The position numbers were made by a program, and so were the translations under genes. The notes under the pieces were generated by a model, which saw nothing but the letters and a program-made list of their open reading frames with translations, had not been told where the DNA came from and did not search any database. From contig NZ_JANHKP010000011.1 of assembly GCF_024497955.1 (NCBI RefSeq), positions 124,001-188,000 on the forward strand: a stretch of 64,000 bases of DNA, given 5' to 3'. Position 1 is the first letter of the stretch. Each line of letters starts with the position of its first letter. Origin of the DNA: Streptomyces sp. C10-9-1. GTDB lineage: Bacteria; Actinomycetota; Actinomycetes; Streptomycetales; Streptomycetaceae. Below, piece after piece: positions 52,935 to 61,637 of the stretch.

Positions 52935-53179
52935 GGCGGACGCCTCCTTACGGGGCAGCGACCGGTACACACGGTCCCGATCAAACACTGTCGCTGGAGC
53001 GGACCGACAGGAAAGCATCCGGACCTCGACCGCCACATGCGTAGCACACACCCAAGCCCCACACCGCCGGGCCCCGTGCCAGAGACAGCGGCCCCCGGCA
53101 CGACCCGAGTCGACAGGGACCCGAACAAGGCTCCGCAAGCAGCCCCAGGTAGGGCACCGACTGGACAGCACCGGCCCGG

Positions 53180-53440
53180 AGAGATCCTGTGGACGCCGGA
53201 ACCGGGCGTACGGCCCTGAGCCGGTTGGCGTGGATAAGGCCCTCAACGCGCTTGCGGTTGACGGATGTCCGAAGTCGCGAAACTCGACATGGACGCGCTG
53301 GACTTCGTAGGTGCCCTTGTGCTGGGTGGCGATCTCACGGATCTCCACAAGCAGGGCGTCGTCGGTGGCCTGCTGCTCCTGGCGGGTCTGCGCGCCGGCG
53401 GTCCACCGGCAGCAGTCCGAGCGCGAGAGCCGCCCGAGTT
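53180..53440 (-). pseudogene. IS3-family transposase remnant
   Basis: Minus-strand reading LLVEIREIATQHKGTYEVQR then VHVEFRDF and, after a frameshift, SVNRKRVEGLIHANRLRAV. These match the helix-turn-helix front of IS3 OrfB (EIREIxxxHKGTYGxxRVHAELR, VNRKRVxRLM). Ends are missing. It lies right of the CdtB-like gene. Confidence 0.7.
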
Positions 53441-53789
53441 CGGCAGCTGGTGGGCATGCGGCGGGGCGGATCTGAGGGCTGACCTGCGGTGATGGGCATG
53501 AGGAGGCTCCGGCGCCGCTTGCCCACGGCTCCGGAGTACGTTTTCCCAGGTCAGTGGCTATTCTTTCGGGGATCTCGAGATTCCCGGGACGGTGCCATCG
53601 GCGGTTCAGGACACTTCGGATGGTTCGTGTAGCCGTGGCCTCCCAAGGTGATCAGTGTCCGTTCGTCCCCGGACCGGTGCGATGGTGCCAGAGCTCACGG
53701 CTCGGATGGCACGAGCCAGCACCCCTCGCGCCACAACGGCGATGTAGGTGCGCGACCACCTTGACAGGCTGTGGAGTGACCATGGATTC
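53441..53789. other. No gene recognised
   Basis: Between two transposase remnants; nothing identifiable. Confidence 0.3.
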
Positions 53790-53931
53790 ATCTCCTGATA
53801 CCCACGCGATGGCCGCCCCAGTCTCTCTCCTGCTCAACCTGTCCGACCGGCAGGCGGCGGAGACGGTCCCGTGCCGCATCGACATCAGGTACGCCCTGGC
53901 CCTGGAGTTGGATGGGCGGATGCGCATGTAG
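53790..53931 (+). pseudogene. IS1182-like transposase fragment
   Basis: Reads VSLLLNLSDRQAAETVPCRI then DIRYALALELDGRMRM and a stop. The motif LSDRQAAExVxxRIDxxYALxLEL is the N-terminal signature of IS1182/IS5-like transposases. Only about 45 residues remain. Confidence 0.6.
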
Positions 53932-54634
53932 CCCCTCCGGCAGGGATGGAGAGCTGGGCTGCGGCCGCCCTGCGAGGGACGCGCGGTGCCCGGCAGCTCG
54001 GGATGCGGGGGACGAGCCAGGACCCGACCCGGGACCCAGCAGAACGCACCTGCCCTGCACCGCGCTCCGACTGCACGGTCGGCGCTGGCCCCACCGCCGT
54101 ACAGCGCCGCCTCCCACTACGCGGTGCAAGGAGCCAAGTACTCCGCGTTCCAGACCGCACCCTGCGCTCAGGCGACACCACTTCGCCACCCCGTGCCAAA
54201 GTGCCGCCTCCAGCGGGAAGGCAAGGCGCGACGTGGCCGGATGGCTCCCTCACGAGAGCGGAACGCCACATCCGGCGGGGGATCCACCACTTGGCGCCCC
54301 GCGGATCCCGGCGCCCTTGAACCCCAAGGCCATCGGTCGGTCACCCGGCGGAACACCCCTTGCGCAGAGCGTTCCGCCCCAGCCCCCCAGCCTCCCGCCA
54401 GGTTGGGCTGCGGACCCGCCCGGGGTGCACCCCGGCCGTGCCATTTGGGTGCGAATCACCCATGTCTTCCGCTTCGCCCGGATGCTTGGCTGTCCGCTCA
54501 CCCACAGGACAGCACCCCGACCTGCGCCGCTGCGCCCCCTTGTCCCGGGTGGCCCTCCAGGCCGGCGTCGCCCTGGATCCACCACCGCCCGGCACACCGC
54601 GCCGGCCCTCTCCTCAGCAAGGAGCCATTCAGAC
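53932..54634. other. Upstream region of the Rpf-M23 gene, no gene seen
   Basis: About 700 GC-rich bases with long spurious frames but no family motif. The promoter of the muralytic pair probably lies near its right end; AAGGAG at 54619-54624 is the ribosome site for ATG 54635. Confidence 0.35.
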
Positions 54635-55807
54635 ATGCCCTTCCTCCCCTCCCCGTCCCGCACAGCCCGCCACGCCGCCCCCCGACAGCGGGGACCCCAG
54701 CGCCTCATATCCGCCCTGGCCCTGGCCGGCGCCTTGAGCGCCGGGGGCACGCTCGCCGCGGCGGCGACCGCCAACGCCGCCCCGGCCGATGCATGGGACA
54801 CGGTCGCGGCATGCGAAAGCAGCGGCAACTGGTCGCTGGACAGCGGCAACGGCTACTACGGCGGGCTGCAGTTCCAGCCCAGCACCTGGGCCGAGTTCGG
54901 CGGGCACGAATTCGCCGAGAACGCCCACCAGGCCACACGCGACCAGCAGATCACCGTGGCCGAACGGGTCCTGGCCTCACAGGGCCCCAGCGCCTGGCCC
55001 CAGTGCTCACCCGGCGCCGGACTCGAACCCGCCACACCCCCGGCCACCGCTACCCCTCCGGCCGACCCAGACACCGCCGCCAGCGCACCCCTCGACAACG
55101 GCTGGACACACCAGCCCGGCGCATGGGCCGAGACCGGCAGGCACGACTGCACCGAGACAACCCACCAGGCCCGACGCGAACAGCAGACAACCGTGGCCGA
55201 ACAGGGCCCGGCCGTGAAGGACCCCGACACCTGCCCGCAGTGCCCCGACAACGAACCCGAACCCGCCACGCCCCCGGCCACCGCCACCCTCCCGGCTCCC
55301 CCCGCCGATCACCCCGACACCAAGAACACCGGGGACAGCGAGAACACCGCGCACGCCGAGAACACCGGACAGGCCCTCGAAACCACCCAGGAACAGTCAC
55401 GCCTGACCGCCAGTGCCCCGCTGGAGAATCCCACGATCACCGCCGTCTACGGCCAGCCCGGCTCCTGGGCCGCCGGCTACCACACCGGCGTCGACTTCGC
55501 CACCCCCACCGGAACGTCAATCAAGGCCGTGGCCGACGGCACCGTCGTGTCGGCCGGATGGGACGGCGCCTACGGCAACGCCGTCGTCATCCAGCACACC
55601 GACGGCATCTACACCCTCTCCGCCCACCTGTCCACGACCAGCGTGACCGCCGGCGAAAACGTCACCGCCGGCCAGCAGATCGGCCTCTCGGGCAACACCG
55701 GCAACTCCACCGGCCCGCACCTGCACTTCGAGGTCCGCACCAGCAACACCTACGGCGCCGACATCGACCCCCTCGCCTACCTCCGCAGCAACGACATCAC
55801 CATCTGA
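54635..55807 (+). CDS. Rpf-like muralytic enzyme fused to M23 endopeptidase
   Basis: A 390-residue secreted protein. Signal 1-49 (LISALALAGALSAGGTLAAA, TANAAPAD). Residues 53-125 form a resuscitation-promoting-factor (lysozyme-like) domain: WDTVAACESSGNWSLDSGNG with catalytic Glu61, YYGGLQFQPSTWAEFGG, and WPQCSPG. Residues 153-203 look like a decayed second copy of the same domain's last part (GAWAETGRHDCTETTHQARR, CPQCPDN), and the linkers EPATPPATAT repeat. Residues 262-385 are an M23 lysostaphin-type metallopeptidase (YHTGVDFATPTGT with His283 and Asp287; SAHLS His331; PHLHFEV His364). It should cut both glycan and peptide bonds. The SLT-type gene follows 71 bases downstream. Confidence 0.9.
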   Translation: MPFLPSPSRTARHAAPRQRGPQRLISALALAGALSAGGTLAAAATANAAPADAWDTVAACESSGNWSLDSGNGYYGGLQFQPSTWAEFGGHEFAENAHQATRDQQITVAERVLASQGPSAWPQCSPGAGLEPATPPATATPPADPDTAASAPLDNGWTHQPGAWAETGRHDCTETTHQARREQQTTVAEQGPAVKDPDTCPQCPDNEPEPATPPATATLPAPPADHPDTKNTGDSENTAHAENTGQALETTQEQSRLTASAPLENPTITAVYGQPGSWAAGYHTGVDFATPTGTSIKAVADGTVVSAGWDGAYGNAVVIQHTDGIYTLSAHLSTTSVTAGENVTAGQQIGLSGNTGNSTGPHLHFEVRTSNTYGADIDPLAYLRSNDITI

Positions 55808-55878
55808 CCACCCCACCGCACGCACACCGACACACACCCCGCAGCCCCACCAACACACCAAGCCAAGGACATCCCGCC

Positions 55879-56337
55879 GTGCATCCCATCCTCCACCTCA
55901 GGCGCGCCACCCTCGGTCTCGTCTCTCGCCTCGCAAAGACCTCCGTAGTCGCCGTCGCAGCCCTCCTCCTCGGCGCAGCCCTCGCCCCAGGCCCGGCCGC
56001 CGCGGCACCCGCCAGCGACGAACGCCTCGACGGCTGGATCCGCCACTCCCTGGTCGTCATGGACATCCACGGAATCCCCGGCAGCTACGACGGCATCAAA
56101 CGCAACCTGATCCGCGAATCCAGCGGCGACCCTCTCGCGATCAACCTCTGGGACTCCAACGCCCGCGCCGGCACCCCGTCCAAAGGCCTGATGCAAGTCA
56201 TCGACCCCACCTTCACCGCCTACCACGTCGACGGCACCTCTTGGGACATCTACGACCCCATCGCCAACATCACAGCCGCCTGCAACTACGCAGCCCACCG
56301 CTACGGCTCCATCGACAACGTCAACGGCCCCTACTAG
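55879..56337 (+). CDS. Secreted SLT-type transglycosylase
   Basis: A 152-residue exported protein: signal LAKTSVVAVAALLLGAALAP, cleavage near PAAAAPASD, then a soluble-lytic-transglycosylase-like domain (IRESSGDPLAINLWDSNARA with catalytic Glu, PSKGLMQVIDPTFTAYHV and NITAACNYAAHRYGSIDNVN). GTG 55879 has AAGGAC eight bases upstream. It ends shortly after the conserved domain, the usual length for the family. With the Rpf-M23 gene it forms a muralytic pair like those used by actinomycete plasmids and ICEs, though no conjugation gene is in view. Confidence 0.88.
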   Translation: MHPILHLRRATLGLVSRLAKTSVVAVAALLLGAALAPGPAAAAPASDERLDGWIRHSLVVMDIHGIPGSYDGIKRNLIRESSGDPLAINLWDSNARAGTPSKGLMQVIDPTFTAYHVDGTSWDIYDPIANITAACNYAAHRYGSIDNVNGPY

Positions 56338-56531
56338 GTGCTCCAGTCTGGTTTCGCGATCTTGCTGGTGGACCCGGCTGGGAACGCGTGCGGCCACCGC
56401 GTGATGTGTGGACTCCTGAAGATCGTGCGGTGGCCGCAGGCCATAGCATAGACCCAGCCCGCTGGCTGGCGATGTTCGACCAGGGCGAACGCCCTCGCCC
56501 CTATCCAAGCAGGGCAGGGCCGAAGGAACGT
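56338..56531 (+). other. Possible transposase crumb
   Basis: A short plus-strand segment VWTPEDRAVAAGHSIDPARW then LAMFDQ resembles the N-terminus of IS701-type transposases (DPARWxxxFD). Too short to be sure. Confidence 0.25.
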
Positions 56532-57330
56532 CTACGCGGCGATCGTGAGGGGTGTTTCCATCCGCTCCCAGGCCCCGAGGACGGCCTTGTGCGCATCCGG
56601 TTGCAAGTGAGCGTAGCGCTGGGTGGTCTGGAAGCTCTCGTGACCGAGGAGGTGCTGGACCTCGTAGAGCGAGACCCCATTCTGAACCAGCCATGAGGCG
56701 CAGGTGTGGCGCATGGAGTGGGGCGGGTAGTGCGGGAGGACCTGGTGCTCGCCGTCTTCATCGAAGTGCTGAGCGCCTTCAACGGCTGGCCACCAGGTCT
56801 GTCGGCGCCAGTTTCCGTCATCGAGGAGCCGCCCGGCCCTGCCCTTGGTGACGGTGGTGAACACCACGGCGTCCCGGTCGAGGCGATATATGTGACGTTC
56901 AAGTGCTTCCAGGACATGAGCCGGGAGAGGAACCTCCCGACGACTCCTGGAGCTCTTGGGGTACTCCTTGATGCTCCCTTTGGTGTTGACCTCGACCACG
57001 AAGAGGCGTGAACGGCGCTGGTCGATGCGGTGACGGTGAAGGCCGGAGAGTTCGCCCCAGCGCAGTCCGGTATAGACGCCCAGTAGGCACATCGTCTTCC
57101 CAGGGGCAGGAAGCTCTTCGAGGATGCTCTGCGCCTGGTCGGGCGTAAACCACTGCGGCGGCTTGACAGCGATCTGGGGCAGGTCGATGCGACGGCACGG
57201 GCTCAACGCGATCACATCGTCATCCACGGCCGCGCGCATGATGGACGAGGTCAGGTTGTACGCCCGCTTGATCGCGGCAGCGCCCACGTCGTTCTCCACC
57301 AGTGAGCGGATTGAACCGTTCCGGGTTCGG
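56532..57330 (-). pseudogene. Truncated tyrosine integrase
   Basis: The C-terminal 265 residues of a phage/ICE-type tyrosine recombinase: NDVGAAAIKRAYNLTSSIMR, TGLRWGELSGLHRHR (first Arg), HSMRHTCASWLVQNG (His-x-x-Arg), LLGHESFQTTQRYAHL (nucleophile Tyr). The catalytic residues are present, but the N-terminal SAM-like arm-binding part is absent: the frame runs into the right end of an IS3 element at about 57330-57340. The GTG/ATG starts inside the fragment lack ribosome sites. It points in the opposite direction to the complete integrase at 59404 and belongs to a different, earlier element. Confidence 0.8.
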
Positions 57331-57338
57331 TAGAGATC

Positions 57339-58412
57339 TCAGATGTTGGTTGTGACCTGGGGTTTCGTGGTTGCGAGGTAGTGGTTGTTCTCGTTTTCGG
57401 CGGGTGGGACGTGGCCCATCTCACCGTGGAGTCATCGGTGGTTGTACCAGTCGACGTACTCAGCGGTAGCGAGCTCGACATCGGACAGCGTCTTCCATGG
57501 TCGTCGGGGCTTGGTCAGCTCCGTCTTGAATAGGCCGATCGTGGACTCCATCAGCGCGTTGTCGTACGCGTCGCCGACCGATCCGATCGAGGCGGCGATG
57601 CCGGCCTTCTCCATATGCTCGGCCAGCATGAAGGATGTATATGGCGACCCTGCGTCCGAGTGATGCACCAACTTGCCTGGAAGGGGCGGCTGTTGGTCGC
57701 GGTCGCGTTGCCACAGTCCCATGTCCAGGGCGTCCAGGACGAGCCGGGTCTGCTTCGTGGTCGAGGCGGACCAGCCGACGATCCGGCGGGAGAAGGTGTC
57801 CACGACGAAGGCGACGTAGACGATGCCGGCCCAGGTCTTCACGTGGGTGAAGTCCGCGACCCAGCAGCGGTTCGGGGCACCGGCGACAAAGTCCCGGTCC
57901 AGCAGGTCCGGCGCCCGGTCGGCCTGCCCGCCGGGCAGCGTGGTGATGACGCGCCTGCCGCGGACCGCTCCGGCGATACCGAGCTCGCGCGTCAGGCGTT
58001 CGACGGTGCAGCGGGCCACGTCCTGGCCCTGCCGGTTCAGCTCCCGCCAGACCTTCCTCGCCCCGTAGACGCGGTAGTTGGTGTCGTAGACGTGCCGGAT
58101 CAGCTCTTTCAGTTCGCCGTCCCGCACGGTCCTCGCGGACGGCGCGGCCTGGCGTTTGTGGTGGGCATAGTAGGTGGAGGGGGCGATCTTGCAGTCGTGC
58201 GTGGTCAGCACGCGGCAGATCGGCTCGACACCGCCGAAGCGGTCCCGGTGCTCGTCGATGAACGCTACGAGCGCGTGTGTGGCCGGTCGAGCTCGGCCGC
58301 GAAGAAAGACGCAGCGGCCTTCAAGATCTCGTTCGCCCGCTTCAGCTCCGCGTTCTTTCTCTTCAGCCGCTTCAGCTCGGCCGATTCCTCGGTCGTCACG
58401 CCCGGCCGTGCT
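57339..58412 (-). mobile_element. IS3-family insertion sequence, degenerate
   Basis: OrfA survives only as its C-terminus (RPGVTTEESAELKRLKRKNA then ELKRANEILKAAA); OrfB is nearly complete in the overlapping -1 frame, with LVAFIDEHRDRFGGVEPICR, NRCWVADFTHVKTWAGIVYV (first D), KLVHHSDAGSPYTS (second D) and YDNALMESTIGLFKTEL (E). After YVDWYNHR a TGA at 57434-57432 replaces an arginine codon; the lost end LHGEMGHVPPAENENNHYLA continues to a TGA at 57341-57339. The left end and OrfA start are missing, so it cannot move by itself. Its right end cuts the integrase at 56532. Confidence 0.85.
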
Positions 58413-58497
58413 CATTTGCAGGGACTTTATCGCGCCCAAAGTCGCCGACTTCCCGGCGGGGTGGTAGAGGGCATTCGCTTACGGCAGACGAGAATTG

Positions 58498-58854
58498 ATG
58501 GCAAGGGGCTGGAACCTAGGCCGGGAGCATGTCAACGTACAACGTCCCGAAAATTTCAAGGCGGATGAGGAGGTGCTCGACAGGAATCGAGGGAGAGATT
58601 GCGATCCCAGTCTTGTGCGACTGGCGGCCTGGAGTGGTTCCTGCGTAGGAGGTCCGTGTATCTGGGGTCGCGACCGCGCCGTTCTCGTGCATATTGCAGC
58701 GCACCCGGCCACGAGGAGGCGCGTGGCCCGGGCCGTGCGTGTTCCCGAGCGCCGCGCAGCGCGAAATCTGGACTGCCTAGTAGATGACGGTCTGCTGGTG
58801 CTCGTTGCAGACGGCACCTCGCCAGCCCTGCGCTCGTACCGGTTGACTTACTGA
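58498..58854 (+). CDS. Possible winged-helix regulator
   Basis: An open frame of 118 codons. The second half, RDRAVLVHIAAHPATRRRVA then RAVRVPERRAARNLDCLVDD and GLLVLVADGTSPALRSYRLT, has the spacing of a winged helix-turn-helix (helix, turn, recognition helix, wing) seen in small streptomycete regulators (ARVLxxIAxxPxxRxRDVA). The first half is not typical and the start is uncertain (ATG 58498, no good ribosome site). It stands next to the xis/int module. Confidence 0.35.
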   Translation: MARGWNLGREHVNVQRPENFKADEEVLDRNRGRDCDPSLVRLAAWSGSCVGGPCIWGRDRAVLVHIAAHPATRRRVARAVRVPERRAARNLDCLVDDGLLVLVADGTSPALRSYRLTY

Positions 58855-59045
58855 CGGAAACCCATCCGAGGCACTGCGAGCTCAACGGTGCGGCGCGCGC
58901 AACATAGCCGACGATCGCCGGTTAGCCAAACCGGCGATCGTCAGGACCATTCAGGTGTTCACATCCGACTGCGCTTGGCGGTGGAGTCGTAGTGGACGCG
59001 GGCTGCCTGGGCCCGTTCTCTTTCGTCTCCCACAGGAAGCGCTCT

Positions 59046-59351
59046 ATGCCTACACGATCGCTGGCCGCCCCCTCGGCTGTGCCTGACTCCACCAGTGCTG
59101 AACGCGCCTGCTTTCTCAACGTAAAGGATGCCGCCGCGTACCTCGGCATATCACCGCACACCCTCTATGTCTGGCGGCACCGACGGCAGGGGCCGCCGAG
59201 TTTTCGCATGGGCCCTCGTGGTCGCGTCATGTATCGACGGACAGCTCTCGATGCCTGGATCCATGAGCAGGAACGCGCGGACTCTCGCTCTAACCCTGCC
59301 CTGAACCCGCTGAGCGAGCCTCCGCAGCGACGTAGGAGCCCTGCTGCTTGA
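59046..59351 (+). CDS. xis: Excisionase-like helix-turn-helix protein
   Basis: A 101-residue protein with a MerR/excisionase-type winged helix: CFLNVKDAAAYLGISPHTLY then VWRHRRQGPPSFRMGPRGRV and MYRRTALDAWIHEQER. Such proteins (Xis of pSAM2-like elements) direct the neighbouring integrase to excision. ATG 59046 is seven bases after AGGAAG. The integrase starts 52 bases downstream on the same strand, the standard xis-int order of actinomycete integrative elements. Confidence 0.85.
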   Translation: MPTRSLAAPSAVPDSTSAERACFLNVKDAAAYLGISPHTLYVWRHRRQGPPSFRMGPRGRVMYRRTALDAWIHEQERADSRSNPALNPLSEPPQRRRSPAA

Positions 59352-59403
59352 TGCATCGAAATGTTGTCGAGCGTCGTTCGCATCCTCTTGAAAGGAAACC
59401 TGT

Positions 59404-60639
59404 TTGGCCGGCTATATCGAGGATCGTTGGCTCAAGAAGAAGAAGGATCCGGTCACCGGGAGAAGGGAGAAGACCGCTCGCTACGGTAAAGGAAAGCGGT
59501 ACAAGGTCGCTGGCATACCTGGGGTGCGGGACCGATCCTTTGATGTGCTGGAGGATGCCAAGGCGTGGCTTCGCCGGGCGGCCCCGGATGAGGAGCGAGG
59601 CGAGTTCGTGGACCCGCGCGACGGGTCCATCACGCTGGCCGACTACATCGCGACGCACTGGGCGCCAGGGCGAGGCGGTGCTCCGAAGACCCAGGACAGT
59701 CAGGAGCGCAGGTGGCGTCTCCATATCATCCCGCACCTGGGCCGGCTTCCGCTCAGGAGTATCGCTGCAACGGATCTGCGCGCGTTCATAACCAAGCTGG
59801 AGTCGACAGTCTCGTCAGTCGACTACCAGCGCGGCATCCTGTCCGAGCTTTCCTCCATCCTGGAAGCGGCCGTCGACGACAAGCGCCTCGCGCGCAACCC
59901 GATGCACGCGAAATCCGTGCGGTGGCCCAAGTCGCCACGGGAGCGGCGCGACGTGTGGTCGGTGGAGACGGCACTGCGAGTCCGCGATGCCATCAGCGAG
60001 CGGAACAGGATCGCCGTCGTGGTCGGCCTGGGGTGCGGACTCCGCCAGGGCGAGGTCTTCGGGCTCAGTCCGGAGGACATCGACTACGGGCGCGGCCTGC
60101 TGCACGTTCGGCGCCAAGTGCAGGCGATCCACGGAAGGCTGTACTTCGCCCTGCCGAAGGGGAAGAAGATCCGCACGGTGGATCTGCCCCCTTCGGTAGC
60201 CGAGGAACTCAAGCGTCACATGGAAGCGTTCCCGCCGGCAGAAGTGGAGCTGCCGTGGGGGAAGCCGGAGGGGGAGAGGAAGAAGTTCTCCCTGCTGCTC
60301 ACCACGCGTTTCGGCAACGCTGTCGCGGTGAACACGTGGAACACCTACACCTGGAAGCCCGCCTTGGCCGAGGCGGGCGTCATCCCGCCGCGCGCCGAGG
60401 GGGCGAAAGCCTGGCAGTGGGCGGCGGCCCCGAAGGACGGCTTCCATGTGCTTCGGCACACCTACGCCTCGATCATGTTGGAAGCCGGAGAGTCCGTCGT
60501 GACCCTGGCCCGGTGGCTCGGACACTCCTCGCCTGCGATCACTCTCGGTTACTATGCTCACTTCATGCCGGAGGCCGGCAGCAAGGGGCGCGGCACCATC
60601 GACGGTCTGCTTGGGGAGCGCGGGGGATCAGCTTGCTAG
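59404..60639 (+). CDS. int: Tyrosine site-specific integrase
   Basis: A 411-residue recombinase. The N-terminal AP2-like arm-binding part (GYIEDRWLKKKKDPVTGRRE) and SAM-like core domain (LADYIATHWAPG, RRWRLHIIPHLGRLPL) are followed by the catalytic domain with Arg214 (GCGLRQGEVFGL), His348 and Arg351 (FHVLRHTYASIML), the conserved LGHSSPAITLGYYAH and nucleophile Tyr383 or 384. Start is TTG 59404 with AAAGGA eight bases upstream. It is complete and probably active. Two bases after its stop begins the att-like block, as expected for attP beside int. Confidence 0.93.
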   Translation: MAGYIEDRWLKKKKDPVTGRREKTARYGKGKRYKVAGIPGVRDRSFDVLEDAKAWLRRAAPDEERGEFVDPRDGSITLADYIATHWAPGRGGAPKTQDSQERRWRLHIIPHLGRLPLRSIAATDLRAFITKLESTVSSVDYQRGILSELSSILEAAVDDKRLARNPMHAKSVRWPKSPRERRDVWSVETALRVRDAISERNRIAVVVGLGCGLRQGEVFGLSPEDIDYGRGLLHVRRQVQAIHGRLYFALPKGKKIRTVDLPPSVAEELKRHMEAFPPAEVELPWGKPEGERKKFSLLLTTRFGNAVAVNTWNTYTWKPALAEAGVIPPRAEGAKAWQWAAAPKDGFHVLRHTYASIMLEAGESVVTLARWLGHSSPAITLGYYAHFMPEAGSKGRGTIDGLLGERGGSAC

Positions 60640-60641
60640 CC

Positions 60642-60719
60642 GAAACTCCCCAGATTCTCCCCAGCGCTGTTGACCCGTGTCTCCGGCCTCTGCGCTCCGG
60701 AGAAGCCTTCCGTGGATTG
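60642..60719. repeat. att-like block, right copy beside int
   Basis: GAAACTCCCC at 60642-60651 and TTCCGTGGATTG at 60708-60719; both occur with the same 66-base offset at 30256-30333. Between them lies an inverted repeat CTCCGG/CCGGAG. Likely attR region of the element. Confidence 0.45.
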
Positions 60720-60749
60720 GAAGGTTGAAGAGATGGGTGGCCTGGGAAA

Positions 60750-61637
60750 GTGTTGAAAAAGGTCGCGGCAACCCGCTATGTCACGCCCCTACGTGAGGGC
60801 GGATCGCTCCCCGGGATCGTCGAGGCCGACGATCTCGGCACGTACGTCATGAAGTTCACGGGCGCGGGGCAGGGGCGCAAGACCCTGGTCGCCGAGGTCG
60901 TGTGCGGGCGGCTCGGGCGTCGGCTCGGGTTGCGCGTGCCCGAACTCGTGGCGATCCAGCTGGACCCCGTGATCGGGCTCTCCGAGCCGGACCAGGAGGT
61001 GCAGGAGCTGCTCAAGGCGAGCGGCGGGCTGAACCTCGGCATGGACTACCTGCCCGGCTCGCTCGGCTTCGATCCGCTCGCCTTCGAGGTGAGCCCCGAG
61101 GAGGCGGGCCAGGTGGTCTGGTTCGACGCACTGGTCAACAACGTCGACCGCTCCTGGCGCAACCCCAACCTGCTGGTCTGGCACGGCGATCTGTGGCTGA
61201 TCGACCACGGCGCGACCATGATCTGGCACCACAACTGGCCCGGTGCGGCGGCCTCCGCGGCCCGGCCCTACGACGCCTCCGACCACGCGCTCGCCCGCTA
61301 CGCGCCCGATGTGGCCTCCGCGGCGGCGGAGTTGGCGCCGCGGATCACCGAGGAGCTGCTGGACGAGGTCACCGCCGAGGTGCCCGACGCCTGGCTGCTG
61401 GGCGAGCCCGGCTTCGAGGACCCCGACGCCGTGCGCCGGGCCTACGCGCGGGCGCTGTTCGACCGGGCGGCGACGATCCACGAGCGGATCACCCTCGGCG
61501 CCCCGAGCGGGCCCCGGGTGCCGCAGCCCCCGGGCTGGCTGACCGACCACCTGGGCCCCTGGCCCCACACGGCGGGCGAGAGCGCGGGGACGGACTCCGG
61601 CACGGCGGGGCGCACGGCGGAAGGGAGCACGCGGTGA
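60750..61637 (+). CDS. HipA-like kinase domain protein
   Basis: A 295-residue protein of the HipA-like/phosphatidylinositol-kinase fold: YVMKFTGAGQGRKTLVAEVV (ATP Lys), ELVAIQLDP, the catalytic LVNNVDRSWRNPNLLVWHGD (Asn-x-Asp-Arg with Asn-Pro-Asn) and metal Asp in LWLIDHGATMIWHH. It lacks the N-terminal part of real HipA toxins and the antitoxin HipB is absent; this short form regularly pairs with DUF3037 in streptomycetes, as here (GTGA overlap). Function unknown; protein kinase activity is inferred from motifs. GTG 60750 is the likely start, but its ribosome site is weak. It is the first core-like gene right of the integrase. Confidence 0.85.
   Translation: MLKKVAATRYVTPLREGGSLPGIVEADDLGTYVMKFTGAGQGRKTLVAEVVCGRLGRRLGLRVPELVAIQLDPVIGLSEPDQEVQELLKASGGLNLGMDYLPGSLGFDPLAFEVSPEEAGQVVWFDALVNNVDRSWRNPNLLVWHGDLWLIDHGATMIWHHNWPGAAASAARPYDASDHALARYAPDVASAAAELAPRITEELLDEVTAEVPDAWLLGEPGFEDPDAVRRAYARALFDRAATIHERITLGAPSGPRVPQPPGWLTDHLGPWPHTAGESAGTDSGTAGRTAEGSTR

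Noticed and set aside
60640..60745. tRNA gene as integration target beside int
   Set aside because: No cloverleaf or T-loop consensus was found around the att-like block or at the left copy.
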